From the NCBI GenBank assembly GCA_019417325.1, contig DXVO01000021.1:160712-224711 (forward strand): a stretch of DNA of 64,000 nucleotides, written 5' to 3'. The position numbers were made by a program, and so were the translations under genes. The notes under the pieces are model-generated. The model made no database searches, had not been told where the DNA came from, and worked only from the letters and a program-made list of their open reading frames with translations. This document shows, piece after piece, positions 23,234 to 33,400 of this stretch (positions within the stretch are counted from its first letter, which is position 1; each line of letters starts with the position of its first letter). Source of the DNA: Parabacteroides sp. Lineage in GTDB: Bacteria; Bacteroidota; Bacteroidia; Bacteroidales; Tannerellaceae.

Positions 23234-24191
23234 ATATGTCATAGGTTTGGATATTGGCGGTACAAAGTGTGCTGTTGCATTGGGAGAGATAATAGGGGAT
23301 GAAATTAAGGTAATCCATAAGGTTTGTTTCCGGACAGAAGTATTGAAAGGGGTGGAATATACCATGCAGAAGATATACGAAGCGATAGATGCTGTTTTGG
23401 ATAAAGGCTTGCCTGTTTCCGCCATAGGTATCAGTTGCGGAGGTCCGTTGGATAGCCGGAAAGGGATTATTATGTCTCCTCCCAATCTGCCGGGATGGAA
23501 TCATATCCCCATAAAAGAGTTGTTCGAAAAACGGTATAATATTCCAACAGGTATACAAAATGACGCGAATGCCTGTGCCCTGGCTGAATGGCAATACGGT
23601 GCAGGCAGGGGATATAGTAATGTTATATTCCTGACTTTCGGTACAGGTATGGGAGCCGGATTGATTTTGAATGGCCAGTTGTATACCGGAACAAATGATA
23701 TGGCAGGCGAGGTCGGGCATATCCGGCTATGTGAATTAGGACCTGTCGGTTATGGAAAAGCCGGTTCTTTCGAAGGCTTTTGCAGTGGGGGCGGAATCGC
23801 ACAGTTTGCCCGGACGAAAGTGTTGGAGCAAATACAGAACGGTTTGGATGTTTCTTTCTGTAAAACATTGAACGAATTGGATACGGTAGATGCTAAAACC
23901 GTAGCGGAAGCGGCACAGCAGGGAGATGCCTTGGCAATTGATATTTATAAAGATTGCGGTACTTATTTAGGTAAGGCGCTTTCCATCCTGATTGATGTAT
24001 TGAATCCGGAAGTGATTATCCTGGGAAGTATTTATAACCGCGTGCAATCTTTGCTCGAACCTACGATGAGGCTTGAGATAGAGAAAGAATCCCTGCGGTA
24101 TTCCCGTTCGGTCTGCCGGGTGGTTCCTTCCGGGTTAGGCGATAGCATAGGAGATGTTGCTGCTTTGTCCGTAGCTTCCAACTTATTATAA
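23226..24191 (+). CDS. ROK-family sugar kinase
   Basis: A 321-residue protein, start ATG 23226. It has the phosphate-binding motif GLDIGGTKCAVALGE and catalytic region QNDANACALAEWQYGAG with FLTFGTGMGAGLI, then EVGHIRL. The usual ROK zinc motif (CxCGxxGCxE) after the GH is absent; the segment reads CELGPVGYGKAGSFEGFCSG instead. It probably phosphorylates the incoming hexose in the cytoplasm. Its partner is the SIS isomerase immediately downstream. Confidence 0.9.
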   Translation: MNKYVIGLDIGGTKCAVALGEIIGDEIKVIHKVCFRTEVLKGVEYTMQKIYEAIDAVLDKGLPVSAIGISCGGPLDSRKGIIMSPPNLPGWNHIPIKELFEKRYNIPTGIQNDANACALAEWQYGAGRGYSNVIFLTFGTGMGAGLILNGQLYTGTNDMAGEVGHIRLCELGPVGYGKAGSFEGFCSGGGIAQFARTKVLEQIQNGLDVSFCKTLNELDTVDAKTVAEAAQQGDALAIDIYKDCGTYLGKALSILIDVLNPEVIILGSIYNRVQSLLEPTMRLEIEKESLRYSRSVCRVVPSGLGDSIGDVAALSVASNLL

Positions 24192-24201
24192 AGAAGAGCC
24201 T

Positions 24202-24855
24202 ATGAATGAAGCAGCATATAATGAGTTAGCCCTTCTTATTAAACATTATCCGGAATTGGAAAGCTGTAAAGATGATATCATCGCTTCTTTCCATGTGATA
24301 ACGGATTGTTATGAATCTGGCGGCTTAATAATGATTTGCGGAAATGGGGGGAGTGCGGCAGACTCCTCCCATATCGTAGGCGAGTTGATGAAAGGTTTCA
24401 AAAAGAAAAGAGCTTTGACAACAAAGCAGAGACATGCGATTGAAACTTTTTATCCGGGGGAAGGCGCGGAGCTTGCCGATTCCTTGCAGCGTGCGATTCC
24501 TGCGATTTCGTTGGTAGAGCAATCGGCTTTATCTTCCGCATTCATTAATGATGTGAATCCGGAAATGGTCTATGCACAGCAGGTCTTCGGATATGGGAAA
24601 GCCGGGGATGTCTTGATGGGATTATCTACATCCGGCAATTCGCAAAATGTGGTGAATGCTTGTAAGGTAGCAAAAACTTTAGGCGTAAAGACCATCGCTT
24701 TTACAGGAAGAGAAGGAGGATGCCTGTCGGATATTTGCGATATCACGCTTCGTGCTCCGGCTACAGAAGTATATAGGGTACAGGAATATCACTTGCCGAT
24801 ATACCATGCCCTTTGCGCCATGTTGGAAGCGGAACTGATGGACGACGATTCATAG
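24202..24855 (+). CDS. SIS-domain phosphosugar isomerase, GmhA-like
   Basis: A 217-residue protein. The SIS signature ICGNGGSAADSSHIVGELMK (about 44-63) and MGLSTSGNSQNVVNACKVAK match sedoheptulose-7-phosphate isomerases (GmhA). It is some 20-25 residues longer than typical GmhA because of an insert (KKKRALTTKQRHAIETFYPG) after the first motif. Its place at the end of a mannosidase-permease-kinase operon suggests it converts the kinase product, not lipopolysaccharide heptose, but the substrate is unproven. Confidence 0.85.
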   Translation: MNEAAYNELALLIKHYPELESCKDDIIASFHVITDCYESGGLIMICGNGGSAADSSHIVGELMKGFKKKRALTTKQRHAIETFYPGEGAELADSLQRAIPAISLVEQSALSSAFINDVNPEMVYAQQVFGYGKAGDVLMGLSTSGNSQNVVNACKVAKTLGVKTIAFTGREGGCLSDICDITLRAPATEVYRVQEYHLPIYHALCAMLEAELMDDDS

Positions 24856-24912
24856 CGTATTGTTTTTAAGGGGAACTTAAGGATTGGTTGAATGTGTCAA
24901 AAAGCTATTACT

Positions 24913-25011
24913 GGACGCTGATGACGCAGAACACGCAGATTTACGCCGATTATTTATTGAAAAAATATGGTCTGTGTAAATCTGCGCTTAGTCTGCGAAT
25001 TCTGCGTTCCC
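24913..25011. repeat. Dispersed palindromic repeat of the CGCAGATTTACGC type
   Basis: The left arm contains GACGCAGAACACGCAGATTT and the right arm AAATCTGCGCTTAGTCTGCG as an imperfect inverted copy. The same motif recurs at 58244-58310 (AGCGCAGATT...AAATCTGCGCT). Such intergenic elements are familiar in Bacteroides-type genomes. It lies in the 322-base gap between the PUL and the two-component genes. Confidence 0.7.
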
Positions 25012-25042
25012 TAATATAGACTTTTGGCACATTCCCTTTTTT

Positions 25043-25087
25043 ATTGCCCCGGTTGGAAGAAACCGGTATGGGGCAATTCTTCTTTTG
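25043..25087 (+). terminator. Intrinsic terminator downstream of the PUL
   Basis: The outer arms ATTGCCCC (25043-25050) and GGGGCAAT (25070-25077), with an alternative inner pairing CCGGTT/AACCGG, are followed by TTCTTCTTTT. The stem is GC-rich and a pyrimidine tract follows. It would end the PUL transcript or the leader into 25178. Confidence 0.6.
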
Positions 25088-25128
25088 TAATCGAATTGTA
25101 ATATCTATTTCACGTAGCTGAAACAACA

Positions 25129-25162
25129 TTTGCCGTCCTTTGCTGAAAAATAAATATATTTG
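25129..25162 (+). promoter_or_regulatory. Bacteroidales promoter for the OmpR-type regulator
   Basis: -33 TTTG at 25129-25132, a 22-base spacer and -7 TATATTTG at 25155-25162. Transcription would start near 25169, leaving a very short leader before ATG 25178 or 25187. Confidence 0.6.
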
Positions 25163-25177
25163 TAATGCACATTAAAC

Positions 25178-25873
25178 ATGGAAACTATGGATACACCGAG
25201 AATACTTGTTGTGGATGATGAAGAGGATTTGTGTGAAATCCTTAAATTCAATCTTGAAATAGAAGGGTATGAAGTGGATACGGCTTTCAGTGCGGAAGAG
25301 GCATTGAAACTGAATTTGCCCGCTTACCAGTTATTGCTGCTGGATGTGATGATGGGGGAAATATCCGGTTTCAAGATGGCAAGCCTGTTACGGAAAAATG
25401 AAAGTACCGCCCATATTCCGATTATATTCCTTACGGCAAAAGATACGGAAAATGATATGCTGACCGGTTTTAACCTGGGGGCAGACGATTATATCTCCAA
25501 GCCATTCTCCATCCGCCAGGTAGTAGCGCGTGTCAAGGCCGTATTGAGAAGAACGACCGATAAAGATAAATCGCAGGAAGGAGAATTGCTGGCATATGAA
25601 ACACTTGTACTCGATGCCAAGCGTATTAAAGCAACGGTAGACGGGAAAGAAGTGCCCCTTACCAAAAAGGAATTTGAAATATTGAAACTGCTGCTTGAAA
25701 ATAAAGGAAACGTATTTTCCCGCGAAGAGATATTGGCACGCATCTGGAAAGATGAAGTCTACGTGCTGGATCGTACTATCGATGTAAATATCACTCGCCT
25801 GCGGAAAAAGATAGGGGTTTATGGTAAGAATATCGTGACCCGTTTGGGGTTTGGTTATTGTTTTGAAAGTTAA
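25178..25873 (+). CDS. OmpR/PhoB-family response regulator
   Basis: A 231-residue protein (start 25178, or 25187 if the short leader excludes the first Met). The receiver is ILVVDDEEDLCEIL with the phospho-acceptor in LLLLDVMMGEISGF and the conserved Lys in DDYISKPF. The C-terminal winged helix contains LTKKEFEILKLLLENKGNVF and DVNITRLRKKIG. It partners the histidine kinase 18 bases downstream. The regulated genes are unknown. Confidence 0.93.
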   Translation: METMDTPRILVVDDEEDLCEILKFNLEIEGYEVDTAFSAEEALKLNLPAYQLLLLDVMMGEISGFKMASLLRKNESTAHIPIIFLTAKDTENDMLTGFNLGADDYISKPFSIRQVVARVKAVLRRTTDKDKSQEGELLAYETLVLDAKRIKATVDGKEVPLTKKEFEILKLLLENKGNVFSREEILARIWKDEVYVLDRTIDVNITRLRKKIGVYGKNIVTRLGFGYCFES

Positions 25874-25891
25874 CGGATAAATATTCAGAGA

Positions 25892-27658
25892 ATGGAGATT
25901 GAAGCAGAAACAAGGAGCCGGGTACCGTTCAGCCAACGGTTGTTCTGGTCTATTTTTGCGATGTTTCTCGGGTTTACGCTTTGTTTCCTGTTGTTCCAGT
26001 ATCAACGGGAGAGGGAGTTTGCACAGGAGAAGCTGGATAGTGTATTGAGCAATTATAACTATCAGCTATACCGCCGTATCAAACAGGATAAAAATATAAA
26101 TGCGGTCGTACATGATTTTATTTATGACATTCCGCAAAAAGACCTGCGTGTTACGATTATAAGCCCGGAAGGAAATGTGTTGTTTGATAATAGCGGGGCT
26201 GAAGAATTTAATAACCATAACAACCGTAGTGAGGTACGTAAAGCTCGTTTATATAATAGCGGTTTTGCCATCCGTTCGTCCAACTCTACCGGTAAACGGT
26301 ACTTTTATTCCGCCACGAATATCGGGGGATATATCTACCGTTCGGCATTGCCCTGGGATCCTTATACGCAGCGTGTGCTGACCGTAAATAAGGATTTTAT
26401 CTATTTCCTGGCATTGATGACGCTTATGTTCTTCTTTGTCCTTTCGCGGTTTACATTCAGTATCGGACGTACGATATCCAAATTGCGCGACTTTGCCCTG
26501 AATATAAAAAACGACCGTATTCCCAAAAGCGAATATCTTTTCCCGAATGACGAGTTGGGAGATATCTCCAAAAATATAGTTTCCCTGTATAACTTACAGC
26601 AAAAAGCAAAAGACGAGCTCTCTATGGAACGGGAGAAACTGATCAAACATTTCCAGTATTCCAAGGAAGGGTTCGCCATGTTTACAGCAGAAGGACGGGA
26701 AATACTTTCAAATATTCTTTTTGTCCAGTTCCTGAATGTGATGTCCGATACGCAAATCCGGCAATCGGAAGATGCAATCGAAATACAGGAATTAGACCCT
26801 ATCCGTGAATTTCTGAATAAGAATATACCGAACCAGAACCGCAAACGGAAAGTCCTGCGCGAGTCTGTCACCGTAGATAAAAACGGAAAGATATTCCTGA
26901 TAGAATGTATCTTGTTCCTCGATAACAGCTATGAATTGTCTATCAATGATATTTCCCGGCAAGAAGAGGAAAGCCGTATGAAACGCCAGCTTACCCAGAA
27001 TGTAGCGCATGAATTGAAAACTCCGGTAAGCAGTATCCAGGGATATCTGGAAACGATCCTGAGTAATCCGGACCTGACGGACGACAAACGCCAGTTCTTC
27101 CTTGAACGTTGTTATTCGCAGAGCACGCGCCTGACCGGTTTGTTGCGTGATATATCCGTGCTGAACCGCTTGGACGAAGCCTCCGAAATGTTCGAACTTT
27201 CCGATGTAAGCATAACCCGGCTGGTTTCGGAAATAGAAAAGGAATGTTCAAAAGAAATGGAGGAAAGGAAAATTACCTCGGAATTGATCTTACCGAATAA
27301 TCCGGTTATCTATGGCAATTATTCCCTCTTATATTCTATCTTCCGGAATCTGTATGATAATTCCATTGCTTATGCCGGGGAAGGCGTAAAGATTACAGTG
27401 AATTGCTATAAGGAAGACCCGAAATTCTATTATTTCAGTTTCTCCGATAATGGAGTCGGTGTTTCCGAAGAGCATATCAACCGCATCTTCGAGCGTTTTT
27501 ACCGGGTGGATAAAGGTCGTAGCCGCAAAGTAGGAGGTACCGGATTGGGATTGTCCATCGTCAAAAACGGTGTCAATTTCCATAAGGGACAGATTTCAGC
27601 GAAGAGCAGTCCGGGAAAAGGAATGACATTCTTCTTTACCTTGAAGAAAAAAATATAG
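25892..27658 (+). CDS. Membrane sensor histidine kinase, PhoR-like
   Basis: A 588-residue protein with two transmembrane helices (about 14-34 and 168-188) enclosing a periplasmic sensor domain, then a HAMP-like linker and PAS-like region. The HisKA box is NVAHELKTPVSSIQGYLETI and the ATPase has NLYDNSIAYAGEG, DNGVGVSEEHINRIFERFYR and GGTGLGLSIVKN. It phosphorylates the adjacent OmpR-type regulator. It ends three bases before the convergent LytTR gene, with no room for a separate terminator. Confidence 0.93.
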   Translation: MEIEAETRSRVPFSQRLFWSIFAMFLGFTLCFLLFQYQREREFAQEKLDSVLSNYNYQLYRRIKQDKNINAVVHDFIYDIPQKDLRVTIISPEGNVLFDNSGAEEFNNHNNRSEVRKARLYNSGFAIRSSNSTGKRYFYSATNIGGYIYRSALPWDPYTQRVLTVNKDFIYFLALMTLMFFFVLSRFTFSIGRTISKLRDFALNIKNDRIPKSEYLFPNDELGDISKNIVSLYNLQQKAKDELSMEREKLIKHFQYSKEGFAMFTAEGREILSNILFVQFLNVMSDTQIRQSEDAIEIQELDPIREFLNKNIPNQNRKRKVLRESVTVDKNGKIFLIECILFLDNSYELSINDISRQEEESRMKRQLTQNVAHELKTPVSSIQGYLETILSNPDLTDDKRQFFLERCYSQSTRLTGLLRDISVLNRLDEASEMFELSDVSITRLVSEIEKECSKEMEERKITSELILPNNPVIYGNYSLLYSIFRNLYDNSIAYAGEGVKITVNCYKEDPKFYYFSFSDNGVGVSEEHINRIFERFYRVDKGRSRKVGGTGLGLSIVKNGVNFHKGQISAKSSPGKGMTFFFTLKKKI

Positions 27659-27660
27659 GA

Positions 27661-28425
27661 TTACCCTCCCGCAAACCATTCTTTAAATTCAGAGACCCGT
27701 GCTTTGCTGATTAATATTTTCTTAGGCACGGGCACTTTCATGTTTACGGATAAACGTCCGTTAAACCACAAATCGATATCGAGCACAGCTTTTCTGGAAA
27801 TAAGGTACTGGCGGTTTACGCGGAAGAAAAAAGCCGGGTTCAGACTGTCTGCCAGCTCATCCAGAGTCTGAGGGAATATATATTCTTTTCCATCTGCCAT
27901 CATCGCTTTTACTACCCCTTCGTCTATATGAAAGAATAAGATGGAGTCTGCCGAAACAGGAAGTAATTTATCTCCTTTTACTGGAATCAGAAAGTGGGTT
28001 TTGTAGTTCTCTTCTTTTTTTAAGGCATGTAGTAATGATGTATAATCCGGTTCTTTGTTTGGGCTGTCGCTATTTAGAAGTTTCAGCTTATCAAGCGCTT
28101 TTTGTATGTCCTTCCTGTCGATGGGTTTGAGTAAATAATCGATACTGTTTACCTTGAAAGCTTTCAGGGCATATTCATCGTATGCCGTAGTGAAGATAAT
28201 GGGGCAACGGATTTCCACATGTTCGAATATTTCAAAAGCAGAACCGTCTGCGAGGTGAATATCCAGAAAGATTAAGTCCGGAGCGGGAGAGACCCTGAAC
28301 CAATCGATCGTTTCCGTAATACTATCCAATACAGCCAATATTTCCATGTCGGGCGCGACTTCCGACAGTAAAGCCTGTAGGTTACGAACGGCTGCTTTTT
28401 CATCTTCAATAATAAGTGCTTTCAT
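27661..28425 (-). CDS. LytTR-family response regulator
   Basis: A 254-residue protein. The receiver starts MKALIIEDEKAAVRNLQALL with acceptor Asp in LIFLDIHLADGSAF and ends DYLLKPIDRKDI. The C-terminal LytTR DNA-binding domain includes FFRVNRQYLISRKAVLDIDL and MKVPVPKKILISKARVSEFK. It is the last gene of a minus-strand operon after the efflux genes and a LytS-like kinase, so it probably regulates the pump genes. Confidence 0.92.
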   Translation of the reverse strand: MKALIIEDEKAAVRNLQALLSEVAPDMEILAVLDSITETIDWFRVSPAPDLIFLDIHLADGSAFEIFEHVEIRCPIIFTTAYDEYALKAFKVNSIDYLLKPIDRKDIQKALDKLKLLNSDSPNKEPDYTSLLHALKKEENYKTHFLIPVKGDKLLPVSADSILFFHIDEGVVKAMMADGKEYIFPQTLDELADSLNPAFFFRVNRQYLISRKAVLDIDLWFNGRLSVNMKVPVPKKILISKARVSEFKEWFAGG

Positions 28426-28449
28426 ACAGTAAAAATTAGCAGGTGTTTT

Positions 28450-29490
28450 TCAGATTAACGGAATTGTAACGACAAACATCTCTTTTTCTTCCCGGACGAC
28501 AATCTCTTGTTTGAAGAGTAGCCGGTAGCGTTTGGACAGGTTCGCAAGACCAATACGGGTACCTGCACTTGCCGTTAGCTTGGGTTGTACCGGATTAGAA
28601 ACGCTCAGCATATGGTTTGCCGCATGGATATGAATCACCAATGGGCGGCGGTTACTGATTTCATTGTGCTTTACCGCATTCTCAATCAACAGTTGTACCG
28701 ACATGGGAGGAAGATGGCAGATCTCCATCGCTTCGTCTATTTGAATATCAAACGAAAGATTCTCTTCATAACGCATTTTCAGTAGGAAGATATAGGCATT
28801 TACAAAATCCATTTCTTCCCGGAGGGATACACTCTGGCTTTCATTCTCTTGCAAGGTATAACGTAATACATGCGATAACTCCTGTAAATAATCTTGTGCC
28901 TTATCCGGTGTTTCCCGTATCAGGGAACGCAGGGTGTTTAATGAATTGAACAGCATATGCGGATTAAGCTGGCTCTTTAATGCCTCATATTGGTTGAGCA
29001 GATTCTCGGCCCGCAGTTGCTGGTTCTCAACCAATACCTGCTGGCTTTTGCGTACCAGATAAGTAATATAACAACTGCCCACCACGATACAGGTTATGAT
29101 AAAATCGCGCAGGGGGTGCAGATAGTGGTGTACCATTGCGTCGATAGCCGGAATATCGAAATGATGATGCAGGAATACAAATCCTTTGCCTAACACATTG
29201 CTGACAATCCATGTCATTATAAACGACAACACAATCTTTTTCCACGTAATGACTGACGACGGGCGGTTGAACCTGAACACAAATGTATTCAGGGCAAAAA
29301 GCAACAGCAACGAAATAAAGGTGAAGAAGATTTCGTTGGCCACATCCGCCCAGTGCATACCCGGAAACAGGTTATTCTCTCCCGAATGGTCGAACAACGA
29401 AATCAACTCGGGGAAATGGGTCAGGAATGCCACCATTATCGAAATAACGGCCAGCACCACTACATATTTATCAATCCTGTTCATTTTCAC
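28450..29490 (-). CDS. LytS-like sensor histidine kinase
   Basis: A 346-residue protein with four hydrophobic helices in the first 150 residues, a coiled-coil linker (QQVLVENQQLRAENLLNQYE) and the His_kinase domain with LKSQLNPHMLFNSLNTLRSL. The ATP-binding part has LLIENAVKHN and GIGLANLSKRYRLLF. It is an inner-membrane kinase paired with the LytTR regulator 24 bases downstream, and sits 13 bases after the membrane fusion protein gene. Confidence 0.92.
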   Translation of the reverse strand: MKMNRIDKYVVVLAVISIMVAFLTHFPELISLFDHSGENNLFPGMHWADVANEIFFTFISLLLLFALNTFVFRFNRPSSVITWKKIVLSFIMTWIVSNVLGKGFVFLHHHFDIPAIDAMVHHYLHPLRDFIITCIVVGSCYITYLVRKSQQVLVENQQLRAENLLNQYEALKSQLNPHMLFNSLNTLRSLIRETPDKAQDYLQELSHVLRYTLQENESQSVSLREEMDFVNAYIFLLKMRYEENLSFDIQIDEAMEICHLPPMSVQLLIENAVKHNEISNRRPLVIHIHAANHMLSVSNPVQPKLTASAGTRIGLANLSKRYRLLFKQEIVVREEKEMFVVTIPLI

Positions 29491-29503
29491 AATTGCAAAT
29501 ATA

Positions 29504-30415
29504 CTATTTTTCTACGCGTGCACTTACATACATGCCGGGACGGAAACGCGGATTGCTTTCTTTTACACGTCCGTAAATTTCGAGCGAACGGTTTGTTTCA
29601 TCTACTACCTGCCCGATTGATAGTACAGTAGCATGAAATGTCTGTTCGCCCATCCCGTTTACACGGAACTGTATGCGTTTGCCTGCTTCCAGATTTTCCA
29701 GGTCTTTTTCGTAGGCAGTCAGGCATATCAGTGTTTCACCTTTGTCTATGATGTCGCAGATAGGTTCGCCGGCATTGATGTATTTGCCCAGGTTGATAGC
29801 CATATTTGCCACATAACCGTTTAAAGGAGATTTTACTTCCAGATAAGAGCGGATACCTTTCTGAAGCAGTTCTTCTGCCGGGACTCCGAGGATGGTCAAT
29901 TGTGCGGCGGCAGCTTCGAGCCGGCTTTTCATGGAAAGATAATCAGCCTTGCTTTGTTGCAGACGTTTCTGTGAAGCGGCCTCCTGCGATGCCAACCGCT
30001 GTTGGCGGGCATATTCGGTTTCCATATATTCTGTTTGTGCATGTGCATCCAGATAGTTTTGTTGGAGCAGGATAAAGTCCGGATTTTCCAAGGTAGCCAA
30101 TACGGTTCCTTTCTTTACATAATCGCCGGGCAGCAGGGTTGTGTTGTGTATCGTACCACCCATTGTCAGCGTGACGGTTGCATGGCGTTGGGGAGGAACC
30201 ATTAATGTCCCGTTGAACGAAGAATGGTTCGGCATGGCCGTTGCCGAGGATATGGCATCCACCTGCTCTGTTGTTGTGTCGGTTACTGTTTCGGAAACTT
30301 CTGCTTGGACAGGTTCGGCTTCTACCGGAGTTGCTTCTTCCGTATTACCAGGCTGGGTAGGTTGGTTGCAAGCTGCCAGTAACAGCAGGGCAGCAGGTAT
30401 CAATATCTTTTTCAT
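29504..30415 (-). CDS. RND efflux membrane fusion lipoprotein (CusB/CzcB-like)
   Basis: A 303-residue protein with a lipoprotein signal (LLLLAAC, Cys16) and an acidic Pro/Glu/Thr-rich linker. A barrel-sandwich half-motif VLATLENPDFILLQQNYLDA is followed by an alpha-hairpin and LEVKSPLNGYVANMAINLGK, then a beta-barrel domain. It bridges the inner-membrane pump and outer-membrane channel in the periplasm. It is 29 bases downstream of the CzcA-TolC gene. Confidence 0.9.
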   Translation of the reverse strand: MKKILIPAALLLLAACNQPTQPGNTEEATPVEAEPVQAEVSETVTDTTTEQVDAISSATAMPNHSSFNGTLMVPPQRHATVTLTMGGTIHNTTLLPGDYVKKGTVLATLENPDFILLQQNYLDAHAQTEYMETEYARQQRLASQEAASQKRLQQSKADYLSMKSRLEAAAAQLTILGVPAEELLQKGIRSYLEVKSPLNGYVANMAINLGKYINAGEPICDIIDKGETLICLTAYEKDLENLEAGKRIQFRVNGMGEQTFHATVLSIGQVVDETNRSLEIYGRVKESNPRFRPGMYVSARVEK

Positions 30416-30444
30416 CTTACTTTATTATTATTCGTTCTATCAAT

Positions 30445-33400
30445 CTATTTAGTATATAATTCCAGTTCGAGTGCGGCTATATTATAATTGTATACAGCTT
30501 CGATGTAGCCTTTTTGTATTTCACGTGCGGCATTCAGGCTTTGCACGAACTGGGTGATATCCGTTTCGCTTTCTCTGAATTGTATCAAGGCACTCTTGAG
30601 TAAAGCTTCGGCTTCGGGCAGTGCACCGGTTGTGTAGTAACGGATACTTTCGGACTGTTTACGCAGCATGGCTTGCAGTTCGCTGATACGGTTGTCTGTC
30701 TGGCGGATATTGGCTTCCGCTGTGGTGCGTGCGATATAGGCGTCTATTTTAGCCTGCTTTATTTTACTGTGCTGGGGAAAGAACAGGACAGGGAAAGATA
30801 CACCCACCATCCATGAGTTCAGTCCGCTTAACGGGGCTATCTTTTGCCGTACATATCCGAGGGACAGTTCGGGGAAGAAACGGCTCCGTTCTATATTCAG
30901 CATTGCTTTCTTTTCGTCTGCCTGGCTGATGAAAAAGTCTTTATAAACATCAGATAGCAGGTTTGCATCCGTTTGCACCGGAAGGACGGACAAGGAAGTG
31001 TCGGCAGGAATAATCGCATAGTCCGCATAGCAAGCCCATGTAAAACGGCGGGCGGCAAGCCGGTATTCTTCTTCTGCCTGTATCAGGCGGGCACGAAGGT
31101 CGGCTGCCAGTGTTGTTGTCATATTACGTTCCAGCAGCGTAATGTCTCCCTGCTCATAGCGAAGTTGCCCGGCTTTCTGCAAACGTCCGGCAAGGTCGTT
31201 CTGTTCGCGATACAAAGAACAAAGGCGGTTGGCGTATTGATAATAGACATAGGCACGTTTTACTTCGGCTGTGATTTCCTTTTTCACCATCTCTTTATAA
31301 TACCGGCCGGTTTCGACCTGACGGGATACCAATGCGTTTTTATAGAAAGGAGTGAGGAGGGAACCGAACGATTGCGTCAGTTCCATTTGGTTGTCATTCC
31401 GAACCTCTCCGTTTATTTGCCCCCAAGAATAATTGAAGGATGTCGATGCAGTTTCAAGAATTTGTCCTCTTCCAGCTTTGGAATAGTCGATAGCGGCGGA
31501 GGCCGTTTTCAACCGGGGATGGTTCTCTATGGCAATAGCTATGGCTTCATCCAGGGAAACCGCCTTAGCCCCTTCTGTCTGGGCACTTGCATATGCCGGA
31601 GAAAGAAGCAGGATTGCCAATAGAATAACCGGAATGGTTCTTTTCGGCTTTCTTAGTTTTCTCCACCATACAGGAGTGATATTCACCATCCGGTAGAATA
31701 CAGGAATGATAATCAAGGTAAGTATTGTAGAGACAATCAAACCTCCGATTACAACGGTTGCCAACGGGCGTTGTACTTCCGCTCCGGCCGATTTGGCAAT
31801 CGCCATCGGAACAAAACCCAAGGAAGCAACCAGACCGGTCAGGAATACCGGACGTAATAGGTGAGGGCATCCTTTACGGATGATTTTATTGGTGGTCATG
31901 CTATATGTTGTTTGTTTGCGTAAATCATTGAAATGGTTAATCATCAGGATACCGTTGAGGACTGCCACTCCGAATAAAGCTATAAATCCGACTCCGGCAG
32001 AGATACTGAACGGTAAGTCACGTAGCCAGAGTGCCACGATACCCCCAATCAACGACAGGGGAACGGTTGAGAATACTACCAGCGTATAAGTAACGCTCTT
32101 GAAAGCAAAGAACAACAGCAACAGGATAAGTGCCAATGCTACCGGAATCACGATAAGCAGCGTATTGATGGCATTCTGCAAATTTTCAAACTGTCCTCCG
32201 TATTCAAAGTAATAACCGGGTTTCAGTTTGATATCCTTGTCGAGCGTATCTTGTATGTTGTTTACCACCTGTTGTATGTCGGCATTGCGGACATTGACCC
32301 CGATAACGATGCGGCGTTTGGTTGCATCACGGTTTATCTGCAAAGGACCGTTCACCAGTTCGATAGTTGCCACTTCGCTTACGGGAATCTGGATACCCTC
32401 GGCTGTACGGACAAACAGCTTGTCCAGGTTCAGGTCGGATACTTTCTTGTTGTCCAGACGGACTACCAAATCAAAGCGTCTTTCGTTTTCGAAGATTATC
32501 CCGGCTGCTTCTCCTGCATACGCCGTACGGATAATCGTATTCAGTTCGCTAATGTTCATACCATAACGGGCTATCTTGGCACGGTCGTATTTCACAACCA
32601 ACTGGGGAAGTCCCATTGCCTGTTCCACCAGAACGTCGGATGCACCGGGAACTTGCCTTACAAGTACGGCTGCCTCTTTGGCTTTGGCGTAGAGTTCAGC
32701 CATATCTTCGCCATACAGTTTGATGGCAATATCTGCTTTTGCCCCGGTCATCAGTTCGTTGAAGCGGAGTTGGATAGGCTGGCTGAAATTAAACTCCGCC
32801 CCGGTTATCGGTTCGAGTGCTTTTTTCATCTTTTCGACCATCTCGGCACGGCTGCCCGCCGAGGTCCATTCCTTGAAAGGCTTCATGATGATCATCACAT
32901 CGGCATCTTCTACCGCCATCGGGTCGGTAGGAACTTCCGCCGTACCAATCTTTGCCACGACATGTTTGATTTCGGGGAATTTCTCTTTTAATACTTTTTG
33001 TGCCTGGCTGGATAGTTCGATACTCCGTGTCAACGAACTTCCGGCCGGAAGCGTCATCTGCATGGCAAAATCACCTTCATCCAATGTTGGGATAAACTCG
33101 GCTCCCAATCTTGTAAACAGGAGCAAAGCCCCTGCCAGCATGGCGAATGCCGTCAATGTGGTGGCATAGATATGGTGCAGGCAGAAATGTAGCCCCTTTT
33201 GATAAAGCAGGTTCAGCTTCTCGAAGAAACGGTCTGCCAAAGTCTTTTTGGTGGAAATGGTATGTTTCAGGAAAAGGGATGCCATCATCGGCACATAGGT
33301 AAGCGACAGAATCAAAGCTCCGATAATACAGAACACCAGCGTCTTTGCCATCGGCGTAAAGTATTTCCCTTCTATGCCCGTCAGGGTAAGGATGGGGAAG

